A DNA stretch of 64,000 nucleotides, taken from Eunapius fragilis. Taxonomy: Eukaryota; Porifera; Demospongiae; Spongillida; Spongillidae. The stretch covers positions 2,271,850 through 2,335,849 of the forward strand of contig OY811976.1 in assembly GCA_963681505.1 (NCBI GenBank), written 5' to 3'. Below are positions 1-13,153 of the stretch, piece after piece; position 1 is the first letter of the stretch, and every line of letters starts with the position of its first letter. The notes beneath the pieces are model-generated. The model had not been told where the DNA came from and did no database searches. It was given only the letters and a program-made list of their open reading frames with translations. The position numbers were made by a program, and so were the translations under genes.

Positions 1-3000
1 TAAATGCTAATATTTAATGCGTGTAGTGACGTTTTGACTTGTGCATTCTTTAGAGTAGCTGTGGTGTTACATGTCCTGAGAGCTTCAAACTGAGCAGGTG
101 TAACACACATATTGGCCTCTTGGGAGGTTTGTCACCTTCATGGGCGTGGCCTCATCAGGTAAACCGATAAATGCTAATATTTAATGCGTGTAGTGACGTT
201 TTGACTTGTGCATTCTTTAGAGTAGCTGTGGTGTTACATGTCCTGAGAGCTTCAAACTGAGCAGGTGTAACACACATACTGGCCTCTTGGGAGGCATGTT
301 ACCTTCATGGGCGTGGCCTCATCAGGTAAACGGATAAATGCTAATATTTAATGCGTGTAGTGACGTTTTGACTTGTGCATTCTTTAGAGTAGCTGTGGTG
401 TTACATGTCCTGAGAGCTTCAAACTGAGCAGGTGTAACACACATACTGGCCTCTTGGGAGGTTTGTCACCTTCATGGGCGTGGCCTCATCAGGTAAACCG
501 ATAAATGCTAATATTTAATGCGTGTAGTGACGTTTTGACTTGTGCATTCTTTAGAGTAGCTGTGGTGTTACATGTCCTGAGAGCTTCAAACTGAGCAGGT
601 GTAACACACATACTGGCCTCTTGGGAGGCATGTTACCTTCATGGGCGTGGCCTCATCAGGTAAACGGATAAATGCTAATATTTAATGCGTGTAGTGACGT
701 TTTGACTTGTGCATTCTTTAGAGTAGCTGTGGTGTTACATGTCCTAAGAGCTTCAAACTGAGCAGGTGTAACACACATACTGGCCTCTTGGGAGGTTTGT
801 CACCTTCATGGGCGTGGCCTCATCAGGTAAACGGATAAATGCTAATATTTAATGCGTGTAGTGACGTTTTGACTTGTGCATTCCTTAGAGTAGCTGTGGT
901 GTTACATGTCCTGAGAGCTTCAAACTGAGCAGGTGTAACACACATACTGGCCTCTTGGGAGGTTTGTCACCTTCATGGGCGTGGCCTCATCAGGTAAACG
1001 GATAAATGCTAATATTTAATGCGTGTAGTGACGTTTTGACTTGTGCATTCTTTAGAGTAGCTGTGGTGTTACATGTCCTGAGAGCTTCAAACTGAGCAGG
1101 TGTAACACACATACTGGCCTCTTGGGAGGTTTGTCACCTTCATGGGCGTGGCCTCATCAGGTAAACGGATAAATGCTAATATTTAATGCGTGTAGTGACG
1201 TTTTGACTTGTGCATTCTTTAGAGTACTGTGGTGTTACATGTCCTGAGAGCTTCAAACTGAGCAGGTGTAACACACATACTGGCCTCTTGGGAGGTTTGT
1301 CACCTTCATGGGCGTGGCCTCATCAGGTAAACGGATAAATGCTAATATTTAATGCGTGTAGTGACGTTTTGACTTGTGCATTCTTTAGAGTAGCTGTGGT
1401 GTTACATGTCCTGAGAGCTTCAAACTGAGCAGGTGTAACACACATACTGGCCTCTTGGGAGGTTTGTCACCTTCATGGGCGTGGCCTCATCAGGTAAACG
1501 GATAAATGCTAATATTTAATGCGTGTAGTGACGTTTTGACTTGTGCATTCTTTAGAGTAGCTGTGGTGTTACATGTCCTGAGAGCTTCAAACTGAGCAGG
1601 TGTAACACACATACTGGCCTCTTGGGAGGTTTGTCACCTTCATGGGCGTGGCCTCATCAGGTAAACCGATAAATGCTAATATTTAATGCGTGTAGTGACG
1701 TTTTGACTTGTGCATTCTTTAGAGTAGCTGTGGTGTTACATGTCCTGAGAGCTTCAAACTGAGCAGGTGTAACACACATACTGGCCTCTTGGGAGGTTTG
1801 TCACCTTCATGGGCGTGGCCTCATCAGGTAAACGGATAAATGCTAATATTTAATGCGTGTAGTGACGTTTTGACTTGTGCATTCTTTAGAGTAGCTGTGG
1901 TGTTACATGTCCTGAGAGCTTCAAACTGAGCAGGTGTAACACACATACTGGCCTCTTGGGAGGTTTGTCACCTTCATGGGCGTGGCCTCATCAGGTAAAC
2001 GGATAAATGCTAATATTTAATGCGTGTAGTGACGTTTTGACTTGTGCATTCTTTAGAGTAGCTGTGGTGTTACATGTCCTGAGAGCTTCAAACTGAGCAG
2101 GTGTAACACACATACTGGCCTCTTGGGAGGCATGTTACCTTCATGGGCGTGGCCTCATCAGGTAAACGGATAAATGCTAATATTTAATGCGTGTAGTGAC
2201 GTTTTGACTTGTGCATTCTTTAGAGTAGCTGTGGTGTTACATGTCCTGAGAGCTTCAAACTGAGCAGGTGTAACACACATATTGGCCTCTTGGGAGGTTT
2301 GTCACCTTCATGGGCGTGGCCTCATCAGGTAAACGGATAAATGCTAATATTTAATGCGTGTAGTGACGTTTTGACTTGTGCATTCTTTAGAGTAGCTGTG
2401 GTGTTACATGTCCTGTGAGCTTTAAAGTGAGCAGGTGTAACACACATACTGGCCTCTTGGGAGGTTTGTCACCTTCATGGGCGTGGCCTCATCAGGTAAA
2501 CCGATAAATGCTAATATTTAATGCGTGTAGTGACGTTTTGACTTGTGCATTCTTTAGAGTAGCTGTGGTGTTACATGTCCTGAGAGCTTCAAACTGAGCA
2601 GGTGTAACACACATACTGGCCTCTTGGGAGGCATGTTACCTTCATGGGCGTGGCCTCATCAGGTAAACCGATAAATGCTAATATTTAATGCGTGTAGTGA
2701 CGTTTTGACTTGTGCATTCTTTAGAGTAGCTGTGGTGTTACATGTCCTGAGAGCTTCAAACTGAGCAGGTGTAACACACATATTGGCCTCTTGGGAGGTT
2801 TGTCACCTTCATGGGCGTGGCCTCATCAGGTAAACCGATAAATGCTAATATTTAATGCGTGTAGTGACGTTTTGACTTGTGCATTCTTTAGAGTAGCTGT
2901 GGTGTTACATGTCCTGAGAGCTTCAAACTGAGCAGGTGTAACACACATACTGGCCTCTTGGGAGGTTTGTCACCTTCATGGGCGTGGCCTCATCAGGTAA

Positions 3001-6000
3001 ACCGATAAATGCTAATATTTAATGCGTGTAGTGACGTTTTGACTTGTGCATTCTTTAGAGTAGCTGTGGTGTTACATGTCCTGTGAGCTTTAAAGTGAGC
3101 AGGTGTAACACACATACTGGCCTCTTGGGAGGTTTGTCACCTTCATGGGCGTGGCCTCATCAGGTAAACCGATAAATGCTAATATTTAATGCGTGTAGTG
3201 ACGTTTTGACTTGTGCATTCTTTAGAGTAGCTGTGGTGTTACATGTCCTGAGAGCTTCAAACTGAGCAGGTGTAACACACATACTGGCCTCTTGGGAGGT
3301 TTGTCACCTTCATGGGCGTGGCCTCATCAGGTAAACGGATAAATGCTAATATTTAATGCGTGTAGTGACGTTTTGACTTGTGCATTCTTTAGAGTAGCTG
3401 TGGTGTTACATGTCCTGAGAGCTTCAAACTGAGCAGGTGTAACACACATACTGGCCTCTTGGGAGGTTTGTCACCTTCATGGGCGTGGCCTCATCAGGTA
3501 AACGGATAAATGCTAATATTTAATGCGTGTAGTGACGTTTTGACTTGTGCATTCTTTAGAGTAGCTGTGGTGTTACATGTCCTGAGAGCTTCAAACTGAG
3601 CAGGTGTAACACACATACTGGCCTCTTGGGAGGCATGTTACCTTCATGGGCGTGGCCTCATCAGGTAAACGGATAAATGCTAATATTTAATGCGTGTAGT
3701 GACGTTTTGACTTGTGCATTCTTTAGAGTAGCTGTGGTGTTACATGTCCTGAGAGCTTCAAACTGAGCAGGTGTAACACACATACTGGCCTCTTGGGAGG
3801 TTTGTCACCTTCATGGGCGTGGCCTCATCAGGTAAACGGATAAATGCTAATATTTAATGCGTGTAGTGACGTTTTGACTTGTGCATTCTTTAGAGTAGCT
3901 GTGGTGTTACATGTCCTGTGAGCTTTAAAGTGAGCAGGTGTAACACACATACTGGCCTCTTGGGAGGTTTGTCACCTTCATGGGCGTGGCCTCATCAGGT
4001 AAACCGATAAATGCTAATATTTAATGCGTGTAGTGACGTTTTGACTTGTGCATTCTTTAGAGTAGCTGTGGTGTTACATGTCCTGAGAGCTTCAAACTGA
4101 GCAGGTGTAACACACATACTGGCCTCTTGGGAGGCATGTTACCTTCATGGGCGTGGCCTCATCAGGTAAACCGATAAATGCTAATATTTAATGCGTGTAG
4201 TGACGTTTTGACTTGTGCATTCTTTAGAGTAGCTGTGGTGTTACATGTCCTGAGAGCTTCAAACTGAGCAGGTGTAACACACATATTGGCCTCTTGGGAG
4301 GTTTGTCACCTTCATGGGCGTGGCCTCATCAGGTAAACCGATAAATGCTAATATTTAATGCGTGTAGTGACGTTTTGACTTGTGCATTCTTTAGAGTAGC
4401 TGTGGTGTTACATGTCCTAAGAGCTTCAAACTGAGCAGGTGTAACACACATACTGGCCTCTTGGGAGGTTTGTCACCTTCATGGGCGTGGCCTCATCAGG
4501 TAAACGGATAAATGCTAATATTTAATGCGTGTAGTGACGTTTTGACTTGTGCATTCCTTAGAGTAGCTATGGTGTTACATGTCCTGAGAGCTTCAAACTG
4601 AGCAGGTGTAACACACATACTGGCCTCTTGGGAGGTTTGTCACCTTCATGGGCGTGGCCTCATCAGGTAAACGGATAAATGCTAATATTTAATGCGTGTA
4701 GTGACGTTTTGACTTGTGCATTCTTTAGAGTAGCTGTGGTGTTACATGTCCTGAGAGCTTCAAACTGAGCAGGTGTAACACACATACTGGCCTCTTGGGA
4801 GGTTTGTCACCTTCATGGGCGTGGCCTCATCAGGTAAACGGATAAATGCTAATATTTAATGCGTGTAGTGACGTTTTGACTTGTGCATTCTTTAGAGTAG
4901 CTGTGGTGTTACATGTCCTGAGAGCTTCAAACTGAGCAGGTGTAACACACATACTGGCCTCTTGGGAGGTTTGTCACCTTCATGGGCGTGGCCTCATCAG
5001 GTAAACCGATAAATGCTAATATTTAATGCGTGTAGTGACGTTTTGACTTGTGCATTCTTTAGAGTAGCTGTGGTGTTACATGTCCTGTGAGCTTTAAAGT
5101 GAGCAGGTGTAACACACATACTGGCCTCTTGGGAGGTTTGTCACCTTCATGGGCGTGGCCTCATCAGGTAAACCGATAAATGCTAATATTTAATGCGTGT
5201 AGTGACGTTTTGACTTGTGCATTCTTTAGAGTAGCTGTGGTGTTACATGTCCTGAGAGCTTCAAACTGAGCAGGTGTAACACACATACTGGCCTCTTGGG
5301 AGGTTTGTCACCTTCATGGGCGTGGCCTCATCAGGTAAACGGATAAATGCTAATATTTAATGCGTGTAGTGACGTTTTGACTTGTGCATTCTTTAGAGTA
5401 GCTGTGGTGTTACATGTCCTGAGAGCTTCAAACTGAGCAGGTGTAACACACATACTGGCCTCTTGGGAGGTTTGTCACCTTCATGGGCGTGGCCTCATCA
5501 GGTAAACGGATAAATGCTAATATTTAATGCGTGTAGTGACGTTTTGACTTGTGCATTCTTTAGAGTAGCTGTGGTGTTACATGTCCTAAGAGCTTCAAAC
5601 TGAGCAGGTGTAACACACATACTGGCCTCTTGGGAGGCATGTTACCTTCATGGCCCTGGCCTCATCAGGTAAACGGATAAATGCTAATATTTAATGCGTG
5701 TAGTGACGTTTTGACTTGTGCATTCTTTAGAGTAGCTGTGGTGTTACATGTCCTGAGAGCTTCAAACTGAGCAGGTGTAACACACATACTGGCCTCTTGG
5801 GAGGTTTGTCACCTTCATGGGCGTGGCCTCATCAGGTAAACGGATAAATGCTAATATTTAATGCGTGTAGTGACGTTTTGACTTGTGCATTCTTTAGAGT
5901 AGCTGTGGTGTTACATGTCCTGTGAGCTTTAAAGTGAGCAGGTGTAACACACATACTGGCCTCTTGGGAGGTTTGTCACCTTCATGGGCGTGGCCTCATC

Positions 6001-6339
6001 AGGTAAACGGATAAATGCTAATATTTAATGCGTGTAGTGACGTTTTGACTTGTGCATTCTTTAGAGTAGCTGTGGTGTTACATGTCCTGAGAGCTTCAAA
6101 CTGAGCAGGTGTAACACACATACTGGCCTCTTGGGAGGTTTGTCACCTTCATGGGCGTGGCCTCATCAGGTAAACGGATAAATGCTAATATTTAATGCGT
6201 GTAGTGACGTTTTGACTTGTGCATTCTTTAGAGTAGCTGTGGTGTTACATGTCCTGAGACGTTTAAAATCAGCAGATGTAACACACATACTGGCCTCCAG
6301 GGAGGTGTGTGACCTTTACGGGCGTGGCCTCATCAGGTA
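1..6339. repeat. 167-bp satellite array, 38 units
   Basis: The unit beginning taaatgctaatatttaatgc recurs every 167 bp (starts at 1, 168, 335, ... 6179). One unit, starting at 1170, lacks a base near 1227. The array is already in progress at position 1. The last unit (6179 to about 6339) is diverged in its right half, as expected at an array edge. Units differ at a few positions, for example ggtttgtcacc versus ggcatgttacc, and gtgagctttaaagtg in place of gagagcttcaaactg. Each unit ends with gggcgtggcc. There is no long open frame. The unit length is close to a nucleosome plus linker. Confidence 0.97.
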
Positions 6340-6769
6340 TTAGTGATTGAGTGTACTTAATGATGAGATATATGGTCCATGTGTGCGTTATGAAGAGGTG
6401 TGTCTATACATGTACATGTACGTGTCCATTCACCCATGTACACTTACTCTCGCACATGCATTCCGGATCTTATTTCTGCAGGCGGCCAAACTGTTGTCCT
6501 CAGCAGCAAGCTCTACTTAGGGCCTTAAAGAGTTAAAGGACATTTACTGATGCTTTTCTTTGTACATGTAACATGTTGCTTTTAAATGATGAGGATCATG
6601 ACTCATTGATTTGGAACTTGCCTGGGGTGATTTGATGACCAGTTTTAACACGAGTGATTCTCCCAAGTGGGTATGAAGTGCTATTTGAACGAACATATAC
6701 ATCATGACGGCACGAGTGAACTTTGCTCTCCAGTGCACGTACAGATAGGATCATAGTTCATGCATGTTC
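6340..6769. other. unique sequence, nothing recognised
   Basis: This is the right flank of the satellite. Only short open frames without recognisable similarity or codon bias are present. Confidence 0.5.
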
Positions 6770-7245
6770 TGGTGCCAGCTAACAAAGAAAAGGAAGGGGG
6801 CTCTGGTTCCCAGGAATAAGGGCTGTACCAAACATGTTGCAGTGCCTATTGTATGTGGTAAGTATGAAGAAACACAGGGGCAACAGTTTTATATGACTTC
6901 CTACATGAGTCATATATATCATAGCTCTCTCAAAAGTAGGGGCTCAGGTTAAGAAGACATGAACATCCCAACCAATCATGTTTCAATGGCTATATCATGT
7001 AATAGGTATGTATATACATAGGGGCAACAGTTCTGAATGGCTTTCTACATGGGTGACGATAATCACAGCTCTCTCACAAGTAAAGGGGGCTCGGGTGCCC
7101 AGGAGTAAGACCTGAATGCCTGATTAACATCCCAACCAAGCATGTTTCAATGCCTATACCATGTGATATGCATGCATAAACATGAGGGGCAACAGTTCTG
7201 AATGACTTTCTACTTGGGTGACGATTATCACAGCTCTCTCGCATG
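6770..7245. repeat. three degenerate tandem copies of a ~145-165 bp unit
   Basis: Three copies start near 6827, 6971 and 7135 at an accaa-catgtt motif. Each continues through ggggcaacagtt, a gact-ttctac segment and a cacagctctctc segment. Spacings are 144 and 164 bp. The copies are clearly diverged. No coding potential is evident. Confidence 0.75.
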
Positions 7246-8000
7246 GCACATCGGATTGAATATATAAGATCAAGAACACGCGTGCATTCAATTCTTTTCA
7301 ATTTTGCATGTAACGAATTTGGAATTAATGCCGGCAAAGTTACAGCAACACCTCAAGGTTTGCATCCTATATGATGTAGTTGTAGGATTCATGAAAATAG
7401 TAATAATATGCAATGCATGCACATTAATTTTTGTTCAGTTATTATTACCTATACTATTAGCGGGTCGATCATGTACAAGCTTAGTACAGGTGCATACAAC
7501 ATACATGTACTTGCGTTGGCTCACAAACATTGGACGGTGCATGGAAAGCATTTTGAGGAGTGATCTGACGGAACTAATATACATGTAGACGGCGAGAGAA
7601 GTATTTGTTATTATGCCACGCCCCCACCTTGTACCATAGGAAAGCTGAGCTGCTCAATGACGTTACGTGACACTGGAATACACTTCACAGTGTCGACAGG
7701 CTACCGAGCGTCTTACCATTCAAAACACAAATAACACGATGCATGCTAATCATACTGCTTCTTGTACACAATAGCTAAGCAAACCCAGAATGTTTAGGTA
7801 CGCGTTTCCTCAGAAGAGGTTCCAGGTGGATTACTGTGAATATTAGTGCTTATCACATGCCCCAGCTGAAACGTACGTGATATACCTGGTGAAGTTTGAA
7901 AAGACATATGTCATAATGTAGACTACGTTTATTAACTTATTAAATTAATTGCAAGTATTAATTTGGCGCCAAGTATTACCACGCGGAGCATATTAGTAAA
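7246..8000. other. no gene recognised
   Basis: AT-rich unique sequence without a convincing reading frame or repeat. Confidence 0.5.
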
Positions 8001-8300
8001 ATGGCGATCGAGGTTGTAGGGATATCAGGCAGCCACACCAGAAAGAACTGGATGACGGAAGTCAGATTAGTCCAAAAGTACATCATAGTTCGTAAATTTT
8101 GTTATGATTTTGACTATGCCAAGACTTTTTGACGATGCCTCGCCTTGCAAATTGCCAGGACAGCGCAGTGTTCGTGAACTTGGATTCCAGGTAAGTTCAC
8201 CGGCCATGGAATAGCTGCATCCGCAAGTCGTCGCTGATATACTAAGACACATCGATGAAGCTGGATTGCATCCCAAGCAGATAGCGGAAGCCCCCATTGA
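8001..8300 (+). other. possible exon debris ending at a consensus splice donor
   Basis: An ATG at 8001 opens 42 codons. A second short frame from the ATG at 8116 runs 25 codons in frame to CAG|GTAAGT at 8190/8191. I cannot assign a family. A further short stretch up to about 8300 looks like decayed coding sequence but carries stops. This could be chance. Confidence 0.2.
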
Positions 8301-9070
8301 AATATAGGTCAGAATTGTAGAAGTCAGAAAGGTTTAGGAAGATCATCAGCACTTCAGTTCGGCGTGATGAAGGGTAAGAGATTTTTGCGCTTTTTTCTTA
8401 CGCAATCACGACTTTGTATAGCAGAGTTCGATGAAGACCTTCACGCTATTGCCGCCACATAAAGGTAGAGTCTTCATAATGCTATCTTCAGCCATATTTT
8501 TACTAGGTACAAGCGAACTAAGAGTAATTGAAGGCTATTCAACTCAACAGCGTAAGTCCTATCTATGTCGCGTGATGCTCTTTTCCTACTGTAGCTTTTG
8601 CTAAAAGGTGTCGTATGCTGACAGAAGAAGAAAGGCAAGGTGGCGGTTAAGCCTTCGAAGAGGACAGCGGTGGTCCATCGACGTCATAGCGCTCTGATAG
8701 GCTAAGTGAATCGATTGACGCTCTGGATGCTCGAAGCAACTTGAAGCACCACCCCTACAACAGCGATGTGAAGGACCGCTACTCCACTCTTCCACTTCTC
8801 CAACTGTTCATGCCTGGATGGTTCGAGAGACTTGGACGTTTTTAAAACGCATTGTATATGTTTTGGCTATTGCGGTTTTTATTGATTGATTGAAATTATA
8901 TAAAGCTATATTAATATGATCATACATACACAAATGGATACAAGCTAGTATACAATGAACAAATTCGGAAGACGTATCCAACTGATGTAACGGAGCAAAG
9001 TATGCGGTAGAAGTACACAATTGGTGTGCGGAAGGCGCAAATTAAGAACCCATCATCAGCGCACGTGATA
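8301..9070. other. no gene recognised
   Basis: Short open frames on both strands only. There is no domain or splice pattern I can support. Confidence 0.45.
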
Positions 9071-9072
9071 AT

Positions 9073-9195
9073 TTGAGAATACGCAAAATATACGACATGA
9101 GATTCTGGTTCTATCCGCAAAATATACCAATGGGTATACCTTGCGTACACACATGTGTATATCATGTGTATTTTTCACATATCCGCAAAATATAC
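9073..9195. repeat. degenerate 34-bp periodic repeat
   Basis: The motif cgcaaaatata occurs at 9082, 9116 and 9184, at spacings of 34 and 68 bp, within similar flanking bases. This is consistent with an old short tandem array. Confidence 0.4.
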
Positions 9196-9224
9196 ACTAT
9201 CGTATATCCAATTCGTAGCATAGT

Positions 9225-9429
9225 GAAGTTTTATCAGAAGGGAAAATGTAATAGTCCTATATTTACCACACTTCGACTAAGGCATATGCTGTTTCTGTGC
9301 TAAATATAGGACTATTACATTTTCCCTTCTGATAAAACTTGTTTCCTTGCTTTTTACACCAGTATACTATTTGCCTGAAAAACCTATATCCCACCAACTT
9401 TCTCAGAGAGAATGTTTTTATTTACTTGT
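9225..9429. mobile_element. foldback MITE, left arm truncated
   Basis: A member of the foldback family seen complete at 40820-41105. The left arm lacks its outer part and starts around ttttatcagaaggg. The loop and the full right arm, ending tttttatttacttgt, are present. The two remaining arm segments are near-perfect inverted copies. The same element with the same right-hand neighbour occurs at 24884-25176. Confidence 0.85.
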
Positions 9430-9956
9430 TTCCTTAATTATTTTTTTAACATCCAAATCACTGTTGCATTGCAGGTTTCCCCCCCCTTTCATTTAATTCA
9501 ATCCAGACGTATTGTGAAAATTTTCTAGGTACTTTTGCTTCATTAGACTTAATAAGATCGTGTATAGGCTTTTAGGCTTTTGTGTATCAAAGCCTAGCAT
9601 CGACTTTGGCGAGTCCTCCCGCAAATTCTAAAGCTATTGGTGCAATTTTCATTGCTTAAAAGTGTTCCTGTCCCGAGTTATGAGTTCCCAAGAAGCAGAT
9701 GCAGAAGCAGAAGACGACCCGCCCATTATTTTTGGAAGGGGAACGAGGACTGCTGTATTTTTCGTTTTCGACAACCACGCGGTTCTACGACGTGAAACAA
9801 AAATGAAACTACTCAGTTTTGACTCCTAGATCAATTGCCGCAACAAGTTAGACGATCCGATCGTCGGAAGCGAAGCTACGGTAGGGTCGCGTGATTTTAA
9901 TTAAATTCATAGTCGGGGTCAAAACCTATATAGAAGTCTCTAGCGACACTTCCGAT
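9430..9956 (-). repeat. interspersed repeat family B (copy 1)
   Basis: About 500 bp that match 25177-25683 in the same orientation, and 15031-15508 and 40234-40633 in the opposite orientation. Landmarks are gacgacccgccc, ccacgcggttctacgacgtgaaac, gatccgatcgtcgg and the terminal acttccgat. It encodes no recognisable protein. The family is probably a non-autonomous mobile element. Confidence 0.8.
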
Positions 9957-10075
9957 AAAGGACTATTACATTTTCCCTTCTGATAAGACCTTGTTTCCTT
10001 GCTTTTTACACCACCAATTGCCTGCAAATCCTATATCCCACCAACTTTCTCGTAAAGAATGTTTTTTATTTTTAA
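9957..10075. mobile_element. foldback MITE, single arm
   Basis: The segment aggactattacattttccc through the caccaactttctcg stretch matches one arm of the foldback family. The other arm is absent. The arm abuts family B directly. Confidence 0.75.
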
Positions 10076-10164
10076 AAAAAATTTTTATTGAAAAGTGGAA
10101 TAGCCATTATGATTTGGAGATTTATTTATTTATTATTGATGTGTTTAAATAATTAGCCTAACCA

Positions 10165-10410
10165 TAAGAAACGACAGAGGTATGCCTCTCTAGGCCCTGG
10201 CCACATCTTCACTCCTGTAGCTACAGACTCATCTGATGTGTTTGGCAAAGAGACTCTAAAATTCGTACAAGATCTTGGTCATCGCCTTAAATTGGCTTCT
10301 GGAGAGAACAATGCATGCCCCTTCCTCCTTCAAAGGCTCTCAGTAGCTATACAACGGGGAAATGCTGCCTCTGTAACGGGTTCTTTGGGCTCAGAGCAGA
10401 TGGAGAATTT
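10165..10410 (+). pseudogene. non-LTR retrotransposon reverse-transcriptase C-terminal remnant
   Basis: Plus-strand translation gives segments such as GHIFTPVATDSSDVFGKE, VQDLGHRLKLASG and LLQRLSVAIQRGNAASV. I recognise these as the C-terminal end of reverse-transcriptase proteins common in cnidarian and sponge genomes. Only about 80 codons are left. A poly-G tract begins 65 bp downstream. There is no start codon or upstream polymerase domain. This is a dead fragment. Confidence 0.65.
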
Positions 10411-10470
10411 TCTTTGTGTAACTTATGTCTATTTGTGCTTTGTGTATATTTTGTTTCAGAGAAATTAATA

Positions 10471-10497
10471 TCTGGGGGGGGGGGGGGGGGGGGGGGT
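10471..10497. repeat. poly-G tract
   Basis: A run of more than 20 consecutive G residues. Similar G or C runs recur near 11946, 12269, 12320, 13126, 28560, 28610, 32530, 48520 and 57862, often near transposon remnants. Confidence 0.9.
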
Positions 10498-10499
10498 TT

Positions 10500-11879
10500 G
10501 AGCATTATGAAAATATTATTAACCTGATTGGGCGCCCGCAGAAAAGTACAGTGTCGGGTGTTAATTATAAGTCGGACTCCATCGCTAGCGTAATTCAACC
10601 ACCAAGAAATAGGGATTATAAATGGTTATAACATTATAACAGTTAGAAGAACAAAAAAATCTACATGTACGTTCAAAAATACCTCTTTCGTTACTATAGC
10701 GTTTGTAAGACCAGAGATACAAAGTGACAGCACAGCGGTCAATGCACAATCGCAAAAAAAAACTGTGATTGCTGAAGAATAACGAGGCGAAAAACTTGCT
10801 ATTCAGTAAAACATTCATTATAAACACTGGATATAAGTGGTTCTGATTTAGGAAAAACATTTAAAAGGTTTTACTGGACTAATCAGCATGTTTCATCGTG
10901 CACCCTTTTCTAATTATGAACGGGGACTGCATACATACAATGAAACATAGTATTATTTAAGACACAAAATTATCATTTTCTAATCCACAAACAAGACATC
11001 ACAAATTATGTAATAAATTAAAATTACAATAGCGTATTGTCAATTCCTTCTTTTTCATTGTCCTATATGTAATCGTTTACGTATCCGCTTAGTCTTAGAC
11101 CAAGATTTATGGCTGATCATTACAACATGCCCATTGTATAGTACATTGGTGACATTTACATACCACATGAGGGTTAAATATGCACCTTGCAAGAGCCTAA
11201 ATTTGTAAATACTTTAGAGATGAAGGTTTGCTGTTCCTGTGTACTTTTCAGAGAACTCTTCATATCAAAAACCTAATGCATTCAAGCGCCAGGGTTCAAA
11301 ACATATTAGAATTTTGAGTTCAAAACCATATTCAAAGCTTCTATAATGAGCTCTCTATAGAACATAAGTGAGCTCTTTTTAAGTAGAACTGTTTTGTGAG
11401 TTCTAAGCTAAAACACTCAGTTTTGAAGCCGAAAACTCTGTTTCAGACAGGAACTCCAACACTTTTAGTGATCCAACATAAAAAGCTATGATAAACGATA
11501 TTACATATAACGTTTCTTTAGAACAATGGTTAGGGACGTGTTTTAAAACTTTAAAATTTGTCAAATCTATTGATGAGGTATTCGACAGTTGTACTGAATG
11601 CATGAGAATCCATGATGAAGCAAAACAAAGCCACCCGATCGTTTGTCCCGAACGGTGTCAAGAATGAATTGAAAAATCGGAAACAGAAAATTTTCCTTCT
11701 GACATCTAGGGCTTTACGGATAAATCCCTTATACCTCGGTGCCTACCAAGAAAGAAAATGAAGCATATGGGAATGACTCAGAATTTATGACTTAGAATAT
11801 ATTATAAACTGTACTTAAAATGTGTGCAATTCTAAAGCCACAGCAAATAAAGTACGAAAAATCATTAAAGCGGCGGGAT
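10500..11879. other. no gene recognised
   Basis: AT-rich unique sequence with only short unrelated open frames. Confidence 0.5.
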
Positions 11880-12500
11880 CAAAATGGCATGTTCTTGGGG
11901 AAAGGCATTAGAATGCTCGAGGACCCTGGGTTCAGTGCCGTTGAGAGGGGGGGGGGGGGGGGGGGGTAAGGGGGTACACTACCCCGGGCCCCGCGGCACA
12001 AAGGGGGCCCCGCGATCCCTAAGAATTTTTTTTCCAATTGTGTGCGACGACCCTTTCGTCTTCGATCGAGCACAGAATTTTTCACTCACTGCCACTGTTC
12101 GTTTGTACTGACTGCACAATCCTGACGCAAATGGGATCGTAGTAGAGTATTTATAATATTTTAATGATAAATAGAATTCCGGCAAGGTCTGAACACTCTC
12201 TGATATTAGTTCAGGGGCGGAAACAGGGGCCCCCACTCGTTGAACCGGCCAAAAAATGGACAGCACCCCCCCCCCCCCCCCCCCCCTCGCTCGTTGAACC
12301 GGCCGAAAATTGACAGTACCCCCCCCCCCCCCCCCCCCCGCTCGTCTTATTATTCATTAACAACCCCCCCCCCCCCCCCCCCCCTTTTTCTGAAATCCTG
12401 CAATCCGCCCTGTAGTTTCAGCCTACAGGGTCAGGGGGGCCTCCGTGAGCGTCCTTCCCCGGGCCCCAACCTGGCTCTCAACGGGCCTGCCTGGGTTATT
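11880..12500. repeat. G/C-run minisatellite related to the integrase-element 5' region
   Basis: Repeats of cgttgaaccggcc-aaaa-tgacag followed by poly-C runs occur at about 12236-12385. The same unit (ggttgaa-cggccgaaag-ggacagc plus poly-C) lies upstream of both integrase-like copies, at about 48420-48600 and 57945-57990. A G-run and a gggccccgcgg segment precede it at 11945-12015. The tract is probably the leftover 5' end of a third copy of that element. Confidence 0.6.
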
Positions 12501-13122
12501 GCGTCCCAAAGGATTCTAAATCACGTGGATCCAGAAGGTTTCAGTGACTAGACCAATGTAGACAATCGTACGTAGCAACCTTTTTTTTTCCATGAGAAGT
12601 ATACACTATCAAAACCAATTAGTTATCTCGCAACTAAGTGATTAGATATGTGCCAAGCAACCATTTAACGCTATAAGAAAAATATGCTTCAATTAATGTA
12701 CAGTCGCTCACTTATGTCACATTGTTGGAATCAGTCAGAGTGGACTGAGTGGGTTTATAACCAATCGCTCATTGAGAGCTACACTGCCGCGTTTGTTTAT
12801 GGAACGAACGGGGGCATCGCAATATCGACGGTATTGGCTCTTACAAGTACCGCTGATTGCCAACGTAAAACGTTTCAATATTCTAAATTGCAATACATCA
12901 AAATGGGTACCGTGTCCATGCTTTTGCCACTAGAATCAAAAACAGCCTTCAAAATTATTCCGCACAGATATTATAAATATTTCATCTCATTGAAAAATTG
13001 TGGTGCTCAAGTGGAAGTGCAATGATGCTGTAATTGGTTACAACGGTCTGGGCCTCGAAGAAATTCGGAACGTGACTAATCAATTGTCATGATTGAATGC
13101 CGAAAATAATTGCGCTATTGAA

Positions 13123-13153
<31 letters not shown>

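Noticed and set aside
1..6339. CRISPR-like array
   Set aside because: There are no spacers: the whole 167-bp unit repeats head to tail, and the DNA is eukaryotic.
12684..13025. 113-codon open frame
   Set aside because: No domain, no leader, no splice support and no similarity that I recognise.
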